In this document: positions 1-5,583 of the stretch, piece by piece
Position numbering within the stretch: position 1 is the stretch's first letter
Layout: every line of letters starts with the position of its first letter
DNA from: Phycisphaerales bacterium
GTDB lineage: Bacteria; Planctomycetota; Phycisphaerae; SM23-33
Direction: 5' to 3'
Length of the DNA: 7,445 nucleotides
Assembly: GCA_003153915.1 (NCBI GenBank)
Contig: PMBX01000198.1
Span: 4,094 to 11,538 of the forward strand
The notes under the pieces: generated by a model
Databases searched by the model: none
What the model was told of the DNA's origin: nothing
Seen by the model: only the letters and a program-made list of their open reading frames with translations
Made by a program: the position numbers and the translations under genes

Positions 1-668
1 CGCGCGGCGGTCCTGCCCGCCAGCACTCTGGCCACGTCCGTCAGGCTCATCGTCCTGCTGCCCAGCGCCATCTTTGCCCACTGATCGCCCAGGTCCCATT
101 GCCCTGAGTCCAGGCTGCCACGGGAGGAGGCCCCCCCGGCGGTCCCGCCGGACCGTTTGCCGACCGCCAACATCTGCGTGATTGGTTGAATACCGGCCAG
201 TGGTTCCTTGCACCCGATGAATCCGTAGGCCACCGCCCCGATGAGCTTGTCCTTTCCGTCGGTGTCGCGGATGTAAACGGGCGAACCGCTCATCCCCGCG
301 GCCAGTCCCATCCGCTCCAACCCCGCCCCAGACAACCGGGCCAGGATCACGTCCCGCTGGGGTTCCCAGCGGTCCATCACGGAAAGTATCTCCACGTCGA
401 AGCGGACCGTCTCCGTCCCGGCCAGGACCGTCAAACCATAACCGGTCATGCCGCGTCTCAGCCGGCTGTGATGCATGTAACGGTCCGAGCCATCCACGAT
501 CTTACGCGCGGCCTCCATGGCGCTGTCCCATCCGGCCGGCGATGGCTGGGTATCGGCCGAAGCCGAGGCTGAAGTCGCCTGAGTATTGGTGGTCTGTCCG
601 AAGACGGAACCTGTGGGCAATACTGCCCAAACCGTCAGGCACACCATGCCAACCGCCAAAAGTCTCAT
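1..668 (-). CDS. Secreted SpoIVB-type (S55 family) peptidase, 3' end outside the window
   Basis: The reading frame is open from an ATG at 668 to the window edge (222 full codons), so the C-terminus is missing. A GGGAGG ribosome binding site lies 5 nt upstream of the ATG (674-679). Residues 1-24 look like a Sec signal peptide: a short charged start, a hydrophobic core and likely cleavage near VFG-Q. A low-complexity Ala/Ser/Thr linker follows. From about residue 72 the protein matches the S55 (SpoIVB) domain found in planctomycete and acidobacterial proteins: RGMTGYGLTV (72-81), RFDVEILSV (89-97), GMSGSPVY (125-132, candidate nucleophile Ser128), then LIGAVAYGF (142-150) and the PLAGIQPI stretch. 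In SpoIVB the serine motif is also GMSGSP. The His partner would have to lie in the missing part. The substrate is unknown and the protein is probably periplasmic. The gene has its own promoter and is not clearly part of the hemA operon. The family call is firm; that it is an active protease is inferred. Confidence 0.82.
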   Translation of the reverse strand, partial: MRLLAVGMVCLTVWAVLPTGSVFGQTTNTQATSASASADTQPSPAGWDSAMEAARKIVDGSDRYMHHSRLRRGMTGYGLTVLAGTETVRFDVEILSVMDRWEPQRDVILARLSGAGLERMGLAAGMSGSPVYIRDTDGKDKLIGAVAYGFIGCKEPLAGIQPITQMLAVGKRSGGTAGGASSRGSLDSGQWDLGDQWAKMALGSRTMSLTDVARVLAGRTAA

Positions 669-699
669 GGAGACCTCCCGCGCCGTCCGCGCGGCCATC

Positions 700-728
700 A
701 TGCTAGGCTTCCAGGTACGGTCCGACAA
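700..728 (-). promoter_or_regulatory. Candidate sigma-70 promoter for the S55 peptidase gene
   Basis: Read on the minus strand, TTGTCG (723-728) is followed after exactly 17 nt by TAGCAT (700-705). Each hexamer matches the consensus at 4 of 6 positions. The predicted start near 693 leaves a leader of about 25 nt carrying the GGGAGG site. A 7-bp inverted repeat, GTCCGAC (720-726) and GTCGGAC (752-758), overlaps the -35 box and could be an operator or a transcript hairpin. This is a pattern match only. Confidence 0.4.
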
Positions 729-870
729 GGGAAAACGCCTTGGATGGGGCCGTCGGACGCGCCTGACCGGGCCGAAATCCTCCCCCGCCAGGCCGGCCCC
801 ATGACGCGGGTTTACAGCGGCTGGGATTCACCGAGATTATCCCGCGGTCCAGCCTTCGAGATGGGGATTA

Positions 871-1028
871 AGAGCACCTAACAAAATGAGGCGTCGCCCA
901 AAGGCGCTGCGGCAGCCCGGCCGGCAAGGAAGGCGAAGCAGGCAGCCCTCCAGGGCTGTCGATACAGCCTGACGCAGCCGGGCGGGTTGCAAGCAAGCCG
1001 ACGGCAGTCTCATTTTGTTAGGTGCTCT
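871..1028. mobile_element. 158-bp palindromic, MITE-like element with perfect 20-bp terminal inverted repeats
   Basis: AGAGCACCTAACAAAATGAG at 871-890 is exactly repeated in inverse orientation at 1009-1028. Inside, 912-925 pairs with 977-990 over 14 positions with one wobble and one mismatch. CGTCG (892-896) can pair with CGACG (999-1003), CAGGC (939-943) with GCCTG (967-971), and CAGCCCT with AGGGCTG around 943-958. The whole unit can therefore fold into one long imperfect hairpin. It has no open reading frame of its own and no clear target-site duplication (left flank ATTA, right flank ATGA). The AT-richer termini around a GC-rich core are typical of a non-autonomous element mobilised by a transposase elsewhere. 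Alternatives are a REP/BIME-type repeat or a structural RNA or transcription stop for the hemA operon. The right arm overlaps the hemA stop codon. Confidence 0.6.
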
Positions 1029-2463
1029 ATGATTCCCCTCCGTCCCCGTCGGAGGTGTCCAGGTCGAACATCCTGCGCAACAGGTCGATGGACTCCAGGC
1101 GAGAGCTGCCAGCGCCTTGCTCGCCCTGCCCCTTGATAAAGGCCAATGGCTGGTGCAGAACCTTCTTGCACAGACTCCTGGCGAAGGCCTCCAGTTGATC
1201 CTGCTCCAGGCCCTTGCACTTGCGGCCATATCGGCCAAGTTCGCGTCGGACCAGTTCATCGGTATGGCGTCGCAGCAGTTTGATGGTCGCAACGGCATCC
1301 AGCGAATGCAGCCAGCGATGGAAACCCGCGACTTCTTCCTCCACGATGGCCGAAGCGCTGGGGATTTCGGCCGCTCGCTTCTGGAGATTGACCGAGACTG
1401 CGCCCTCCAGGTCGTCGAGGTTGTACAAGCGAACGCCTGGGACGGCCCCCAGCGCCGGATCGATGTCGCGCGGCATGGCGATGTCGATCATCAGCAAGGG
1501 ACGGTTGCGATGACGCAGCACGCCGCCCAAAGTCTCCGCCGTCAGGACGGGGCGAGGCGAGCCGGTGGAACTTATCACCAGGTCCGCCTCGGCGACCGCC
1601 GCCGCCAGATGAGCCATGCCGATGGCCCGCGCATTCAACGGTGACGGGCTTGACTGGGCCTTCCCCTCCCGCAGGGGGCAATCCCCCGGCCGGGCGACGC
1701 CCGACCGGCAGGCGATTCTCCGCCGTCGCGGACAACGGCTGCATTGGGACTCTTCGAAGGGAAGTGTTTCTCCCTGTTGACGCAACAAGGCCGTGATAAG
1801 TTGCCTGGCGCGGGCCAGGGTGCGGTTGGCGACGGTCAACCTGCCGGCCCCGGCGCGAAGCAACGCGGCGGCGACCCGTTCGGCGGTCCCACCGGCGCCG
1901 ATCAGCAACACGCCCCGGTCGGCGAGGTTGCCCAGGGCCTCCCGTGCCAGACAGACGGCCGCCTGCGAGATGCCCACTGCGCCCTGCCCCAAGGCTGTTT
2001 CTGACCGTACCCGCTTGCCCACCACGAAGGAGCGGTGCATCAGCTTCTGCATCAGGAACCCCGCCGAGTGGGCCTCCACCGCCAGACGATAGGCCTCCTT
2101 GGCTTGGCCTAGGATTTCCGGCTCGCCGACAACCTGAGAGTCCAGCGAGGCCGCGACGCGGAAGACGTGTCGCACCGCCGTCGAACCCTCCAGGTGATAG
2201 AAAGCCGAGGAGTCCCGCGCCACGGGGACGCCCTTGACGGCGGCCAGGTGCTCCAATATGTGCCCCAGGGCGCCTTCCTGGGAACCTGTATAGTACAACT
2301 CCGTGCGGTTGCAGGTGCTCAAGACGACCGCTTCCTGGAAGATGCCCTCGGCGCGGATCACGCCCAGCAGCTTCAGCACTTCCGGGGCGGAAAGGGCGAG
2401 CTGTTCGCGAAGCTCCATGGGAGCGGTGCGGAAGTTGGCGCCGAATACACAAATTTCCATCAT
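1027..2463 (-). CDS. hemA: Glutamyl-tRNA reductase with a Cys-rich in-frame insertion
   Basis: Glutamyl-tRNA reductase reduces Glu-tRNA(Glu) with NADPH to glutamate-1-semialdehyde, the first committed step of tetrapyrrole synthesis by the C5 route, in the cytoplasm. The N-terminal catalytic domain has STCNRTE (49-55) with nucleophile Cys51, then HVFRVAASLDSQVVGEPEILGQ (from 99), the standard substrate-site signature. The NADPH domain has LLIGAGGTAE (186-195), VANRT (211-215) and VISSTGSPRPV (296-306). The C-terminal helical dimerisation domain runs from about 350. At 478 aa it is longer than the usual 410-450. The excess is at about 231-277, between the VANRT strand and the segment before VISSTG, and contains C241-x2-C244-x7-C252-x9-C262 plus many Arg. 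The frame is intact across it. The start is ATG at 2463, with a second ATG next to it at 2460; AGGG 11 nt upstream of the first ATG favours 2463. The gene is last in resB-ccsA-hemA, 27 nt after ccsA. Its TAG stop lies on the edge of the 871-1028 repeat. Confidence 0.96.
   Translation of the reverse strand: MMEICVFGANFRTAPMELREQLALSAPEVLKLLGVIRAEGIFQEAVVLSTCNRTELYYTGSQEGALGHILEHLAAVKGVPVARDSSAFYHLEGSTAVRHVFRVAASLDSQVVGEPEILGQAKEAYRLAVEAHSAGFLMQKLMHRSFVVGKRVRSETALGQGAVGISQAAVCLAREALGNLADRGVLLIGAGGTAERVAAALLRAGAGRLTVANRTLARARQLITALLRQQGETLPFEESQCSRCPRRRRIACRSGVARPGDCPLREGKAQSSPSPLNARAIGMAHLAAAVAEADLVISSTGSPRPVLTAETLGGVLRHRNRPLLMIDIAMPRDIDPALGAVPGVRLYNLDDLEGAVSVNLQKRAAEIPSASAIVEEEVAGFHRWLHSLDAVATIKLLRRHTDELVRRELGRYGRKCKGLEQDQLEAFARSLCKKVLHQPLAFIKGQGEQGAGSSRLESIDLLRRMFDLDTSDGDGGES
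1674..1708. repeat. Palindromic DNA inside hemA
   Basis: Within the part of hemA that encodes the extra Cys/Arg-rich segment, GGGGG (1674-1678) and CCCCC (1683-1687) form a hairpin with a CAAT loop. It is followed directly by a near-perfect 23-base palindrome (1686-1708) centred on 1697, in which 10 of 11 position pairs are complementary, the exception being 1690/1704. Two adjacent hairpins of this kind are unusual in coding DNA. They resemble REP-like or Rickettsia-type palindromic elements inserted in frame. No second copy is visible in this window. Confidence 0.5.
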
Positions 2464-2490
2464 TTTATCGCCATCCCTAGCCCGTCAGGT

Positions 2491-3285
2491 TCAGAAGGCG
2501 TAGGAGTGCAGGCCGGAAAAGAGCCTGCCCATGTTGGCCCACAGCAAGGTGATTATAACTCCACCGACGCCCGCGAGCACCCAGGAGGCGTTGACTCGCC
2601 GATACCGCCCCCAGGTCGCGCGGCGGAAGTGCAGGTAGCCCAGGAAGACTAACCAAGTCGCCAGGGACCACATCTCCTTGGGGTCCCAGTTCCACCATCG
2701 CCCCCAGGCCAGCTTGCCCCACCAGGCCCCCAGGACAAGCCCAAGGGTCATCAGCGGAAGGCCCAGCCGCACCAGGCGGTAGACGGCTAGCTCGCGGCTG
2801 GATGCGGCGACTTCATCGCCGGGGGGCGTCAACAGGGCCGCCACGGCCCCGCCGGCGGCCATGAACAGGATCACGTAGGCCAGCAAGTAGGCGGACACGT
2901 GCGGAACCAGCAAGGGGCTTTGCAGCGCGGGGGCAGGCTCGGCCGTGCCGCTGGTGGAAAAAACAAACCCCGCCGGAAACAACACCGCGGCGGCGAGGAA
3001 GGCGTCCAGGGCGGCGTTGCCGGCATTGAGTACCCGCCGGCAGAACAGCGACAGCGGCCAGATGAACGCCCCGAGGCTGAGGAATACCTCAAAAAGGTTG
3101 CCCACGGGCGGCTGGCCGGTTGCATACCAACGCACCGCCCACGCGGAGGCGGCAGCGAGGAAACCTACTATAAACAGCACGCCCCCGGCCCGGCGAAGCT
3201 TCATTACGCCCGCCGCGGCGGCCAGCAGATAGCCCGCCATCGCCAGATAGATCAGCAGGCCCAGGATGTCACACTTGAGCGCCAA
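2491..3285 (-). CDS. ccsA: Cytochrome c biogenesis protein CcsA/ResC (heme lyase membrane subunit)
   Basis: CcsA/ResC is the multi-spanning half of the System II cytochrome c synthase: with ResB it carries heme across the membrane and presents it to the CxxCH motif of exported apocytochromes. With a TTG start at 3285 the protein is 264 aa and highly hydrophobic, with roughly eight membrane segments. The signature WWD loop is clear at 189-204 (WGKLAWGRWWNWDPKE). Candidate axial heme histidines are H129 (in VPHVSAYLLAY) and H260 (in GLHSYAF at the C-terminus). GQPPVGNLFEVF (57-68) matches the conserved early loop. The TTG start is chosen because AAGGAAG (3290-3296) lies just upstream with proper spacing. 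A TTG at 3339 would lengthen the overlap with resB to 71 nt without a comparable site, and the first in-frame ATG would cut the first helix. With this start the gene overlaps the end of resB by 17 nt, suggesting translational coupling. A HemX-type HemA regulator is the alternative reading, but the full WWD motif and neighbouring resB favour CcsA. Confidence 0.92.
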   Translation of the reverse strand: MALKCDILGLLIYLAMAGYLLAAAAGVMKLRRAGGVLFIVGFLAAASAWAVRWYATGQPPVGNLFEVFLSLGAFIWPLSLFCRRVLNAGNAALDAFLAAAVLFPAGFVFSTSGTAEPAPALQSPLLVPHVSAYLLAYVILFMAAGGAVAALLTPPGDEVAASSRELAVYRLVRLGLPLMTLGLVLGAWWGKLAWGRWWNWDPKEMWSLATWLVFLGYLHFRRATWGRYRRVNASWVLAGVGGVIITLLWANMGRLFSGLHSYAF

Positions 3286-4375
3286 AGGACTTCCTTCCCG
3301 AAAGGCTCCTCCATGCCGGATACACCCAGCAGGCCCCAAAGGCCCCCGCGCAGAGCAGGACCCCGCCGGCGGCGGAGGGGATCAGGCCCCAGTCCGATAC
3401 AGCCGCCAGAATGGTAAATAGCCCGCCCTCTTCGTCGCAGGCGTGCTGGTAGAGGTGGTAGCCGCCATAGTGGAGCGGGTGGTTGACACGGATCTCGCCA
3501 GAGGCGACGACCCGCCCGCCTTCCAGGACCTCCACCTGGCTGGCATAATCTTTAACCCGCTGTACCGGGGGCAGCAGGTAAACGCCAACCTCGCCGGGCA
3601 GTCCAAGGGTCTGCGTGACGGATACGCCGGCCTGTGGATCATCCTCGGTGGGCAGCAGCAAGACTTCCCGGCGGACCCCGCCGCCGCGAAGTTCCACCCG
3701 CATGGCCGGATGGAGCGCATCAGCCACCTTCGCGGGCGGGCGGTATTGAGTAAAGGGCGTGTACTTCAGTATCGTCAGCGTGGCATCGCAGAAAGGCAGG
3801 TTTATAGCTTGTCCGACTTGCCATGTCAGGACCTGTGACGGGGTCTCCAGCGGTTGGCGGCGATACCCGGTTGCCCGGACCAGAAGCACCCAACGGTCGT
3901 CCTTGGGGGGGTAGTGCTCGATGCGGAGTTGCCTAAGTCGCATGGCGAAGGGGAGCTTCCCTGCCTGGGTCGCCAGGTCCCGCTCCAGCAGGACGTCGGA
4001 CTGTTCGCCCCGGCCTATCGCCAGGTACCCCCCGGAGGCTTTGCCAACGCCCAGCAGCGAACCGGCTATGGCATGTGCCTTGTCCGAGCCGATCAAGCCG
4101 CCCAGGATAACCAGCAACACGCCCAGATGGGCCAGGGCGATCCACGGGCCGTCCCGCCGGGTTCTGGCCAGCGCCAAGGCGGCTGCCGTCAGCACCGCCA
4201 GAAGCACCCACAAGCATGCCGCCGGCCAGGAGGAGAACATCCACCCCGCCCCGCCCGAACCCAGGAAGGCCCCCAGTATCGACAATGTGGCAAGGGCTAC
4301 CAGGGTCACGGCCCCGACCGCCGCGCCCAGGCGTCGCAAGACCAACTTTATCAGGCTGCTTTGCAAGTCGCCCAC
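3269..4375 (-). CDS. resB: Cytochrome c biogenesis protein ResB (Ccs1)
   Basis: ResB/Ccs1 is the partner of CcsA in System II cytochrome c maturation. It holds apocytochrome on the outer face of the membrane and forms the heme channel with CcsA. The 368-residue product has three N-terminal membrane helices (about 17-38, 50-70 and 78-97, the third with His83), a large beta-rich extracytoplasmic domain (about 100-325), and one C-terminal helix (about 332-353). Family signatures are VKDYASQVEVLEGG (274-287) and the highly conserved VNHPLHYGGYHLYQ (297-310). At 368 aa it is shorter than many ResB proteins (often 400-600) but has the complete layout. The start is GTG at 4375: an in-frame TAA at 4385-4387 excludes anything further upstream, and the ATG at 4383 is out of frame. 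No strong ribosome binding site is seen before it; TTG at codon 4 is an alternative start. It is the first gene of resB-ccsA-hemA. Confidence 0.93.
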   Translation of the reverse strand: MGDLQSSLIKLVLRRLGAAVGAVTLVALATLSILGAFLGSGGAGWMFSSWPAACLWVLLAVLTAAALALARTRRDGPWIALAHLGVLLVILGGLIGSDKAHAIAGSLLGVGKASGGYLAIGRGEQSDVLLERDLATQAGKLPFAMRLRQLRIEHYPPKDDRWVLLVRATGYRRQPLETPSQVLTWQVGQAINLPFCDATLTILKYTPFTQYRPPAKVADALHPAMRVELRGGGVRREVLLLPTEDDPQAGVSVTQTLGLPGEVGVYLLPPVQRVKDYASQVEVLEGGRVVASGEIRVNHPLHYGGYHLYQHACDEEGGLFTILAAVSDWGLIPSAAGGVLLCAGAFGACWVYPAWRSLSGRKSFGAQV

Positions 4376-4437
4376 GCGGGCATCTTAACCGCCGGCGAGC
4401 AATGAAGCAAAACCGCCATCGTCTCAATCATCCCCGG

Positions 4438-4467
4438 TTTATATTTGCCGCGAACAAACACGAACAA
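4438..4467 (-). promoter_or_regulatory. Candidate promoter of the resB-ccsA-hemA operon
   Basis: On the minus strand TTGTTC (4462-4467) is followed after 18 nt by TATAAA (4438-4443), a good -10 box. Transcription would start near 4431, giving a leader of about 55 nt to the resB GTG. The -35 box is poor and lies inside the CGAACA-type repeat at 4448-4506. Moderate-to-low support. Confidence 0.35.
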
Positions 4468-4506
4468 GGAAAACAAGATATTTGAAAAGTTCGCGGTGTT
4501 CGCGGT
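4448..4506. repeat. Short CGCGAACA-type repeats in inverted arrangement
   Basis: CCGCGAACA (4448-4456) is exactly inverted as TGTTCGCGG (4497-4505). On the left CGAACA occurs twice (4451-4456 and 4461-4466). On the right GTTCGCGGT is a perfect 9-bp tandem pair (4489-4506). The spacer is A-rich. From memory, related CGCGAACAAACACGAA strings recur between genes in planctomycete genomes; that cannot be checked here. The unit sits upstream of resB and overlaps its candidate promoter. Confidence 0.55.
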
Positions 4507-4570
4507 TTATGAAAAGAGATGATGAGGCGGCGCTATCAGGCATGAAAAAGACAGGGAGGCCAATAATAGA

Positions 4571-4601
4571 GAAAGGCCCCGACGATCTATCGGGGCCTTT
4601 C
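4571..4601 (-). terminator. Rho-independent terminator after the PEP-CTERM gene
   Basis: GAAAGGCCCCGA (4571-4582) and TCGGGGCCTTTC (4590-4601) form a perfect 12-bp stem with a 7-nt loop. On the minus strand the stem ends in CCTTTC and continues TCTATTATT, a T-rich tail, 53 nt after the PEP-CTERM stop codon. The stem's A/T flanks are symmetric, so it could partly block transcription from either side. It insulates the PEP-CTERM gene from the resB operon that follows in the same direction. Confidence 0.85.
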
Positions 4602-4653
4602 CAGGGTTAATCACTCATGCGGGCATCGTATGACGCCCGGACTCGCTCAGCCT

Positions 4654-5352
4654 TTACCGCCTGTTGCGTCGGCGAATCAGGGCCAGTCCGCCCAGACCGA
4701 GCATTGTCATCGTCGCCGGTTCGGGAATCCAGAAGTCGAAGTTTTGCTGGACGTTACCGTTGGTGGCGCCGCCAAAGACATTGATCCCCGGATCGCCAAG
4801 CCTGTAGCCGATCTGCCACCAGCTCAACGTGGGAGTCTGGGCAGCAGTACCCAAGGCCACGACGGCTCGGTAGGATACGTTGCTGAAATTGGCATCCGGA
4901 TCCGTCAATGTGTTGGTGCCCAGGCCCCAGGCCCGCGTGCCGGAGGACGACGTGCCCAGTGTCAGCCCGCTGGTTTCCTCGGGCGCCGTGATGGGAATGA
5001 GCGCGCTGTCGGAAAACAGGAAGTGAGTGTCGGCATTCCTGGAGATGCCCGAGGCCGTGTTGTTCAAGGTCGGAGTGGGAGTGTAGACCGTGCCAATCGG
5101 ATCTCCGTTTTCATCCACTGCCGCCTCTGCCTTCCACGCCTCAACACAAGGTCCCCTGGCGAAGCTAGAGACAGCCGAGATGCCCGTACTGTCACCCGTC
5201 GATGCCGTGAGGGTCCACTGCTGCACCGTAAAAGACCCGGTGGTCGTTGTCACCGAAAACGTCCCGGTCAAGGTGCACGTGACCGAGATCGCCGCCTGAG
5301 CCGATCCGACGGCGAGAGCAAGGATTGCCGCTACTGCGAGTGCCTTCTTCAT
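4654..5352 (-). CDS. PEP-CTERM sorting-domain exported protein of unknown function
   Basis: The start is the ATG at 5352, which has GGAGGAG (5361-5367) exactly 8 nt upstream; a longer frame back to 5397 would put residues before a clean signal peptide. The 232-aa product begins with a Sec signal (MKKALAVAAILALAVGSAQA, cut before Ala21). A Thr/Ser/Gly/Asn-rich, probably beta-structured body follows, with only two mature cysteines (26 and 69), giving a possible disulfide. It ends in a PEP-CTERM tail: IPEPAT at 209-214, a short hydrophobic helix (about 215-226) and a basic RRRNRR end. In PEP-CTERM systems the tail is recognised and cut at PEP by an exosortase (EpsH/XrtA class) during export to the surface or an extracellular matrix. 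No exosortase is encoded here, which is normal because substrates are scattered. I recognise no domain in the body. It is a single-gene unit ended by the 4571-4601 terminator. Confidence 0.9.
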   Translation of the reverse strand: MKKALAVAAILALAVGSAQAAISVTCTLTGTFSVTTTTGSFTVQQWTLTASTGDSTGISAVSSFARGPCVEAWKAEAAVDENGDPIGTVYTPTPTLNNTASGISRNADTHFLFSDSALIPITAPEETSGLTLGTSSSGTRAWGLGTNTLTDPDANFSNVSYRAVVALGTAAQTPTLSWWQIGYRLGDPGINVFGGATNGNVQQNFDFWIPEPATMTMLGLGGLALIRRRNRR

Positions 5353-5411
5353 TTGTCTAACTCCTCCTGTCTGTGTTTTCTGGCGGGGCAGCCTCACTGG
5401 CCGCCACGTCG

Positions 5412-5444
5412 GTTATAGTCCCGCCTTCCCGTCGCCGGGAAGGC
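5412..5444 (-). promoter_or_regulatory. Possible -10 box and adjacent 9-bp dyad upstream of the PEP-CTERM gene
   Basis: On the minus strand a TATAAC hexamer (5412-5417) lies about 60 nt before the PEP-CTERM start codon. Just upstream, where the spacer and -35 region would be, GCCTTCCCG (5423-5431) and CGGGAAGGC (5436-5444) form a perfect 9-bp dyad with a 4-nt centre. No good -35 hexamer is seen. That fits either a factor-dependent promoter with an operator, or a chance -10 beside a transcript hairpin. The dyad is certain; the regulatory role is a guess. Confidence 0.3.
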
Positions 5445-5583
5445 ACACTGGGCCGCCCAAGAGCCGGAACCGACAGGGCGAATAGGTCCCGAATCCTGGT
5501 GAGCACCGGCCACGTCAACAACAGTGCATCCACAAACGCCCAATATCCAAAAAGAGAGAGAGAGAGGGAGCTAATTGATTGTC

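Noticed and set aside
866..1034. Target-site duplication flanking the 158-bp element (GATTA at 866-870 versus GATT at 1031-1034)
   Set aside because: The right copy does not abut the repeat arm (two bases intervene) and is incomplete, so it is not a convincing duplication.
1640..1770. hemA as a disrupted pseudogene
   Set aside because: The inserted segment keeps the frame, and all motifs on both sides are intact in one continuous reading frame of normal start and stop.
1256..2452. A 398-codon open frame on the minus strand in a different frame from hemA
   Set aside because: It lies entirely within hemA, has Arg/Gly/Pro-rich composition typical of a GC-rich shadow frame, and matches no family, while the hemA frame has every catalytic motif.
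4630..5418. A 262-codon open frame on the plus strand opposite the PEP-CTERM gene
   Set aside because: The minus-strand gene has a strong ribosome binding site, a signal peptide, a PEP-CTERM tail and a terminator. The plus frame has none of these and would cross the PEP-CTERM leader.
5400..5530. Cobalamin riboswitch upstream of the PEP-CTERM gene on the minus strand
   Set aside because: GGGAAGGC and CAGTG strings are present, but the conserved order and the GCCACTG box are missing. The GGGAAGGC is explained by the simple 9-bp dyad.
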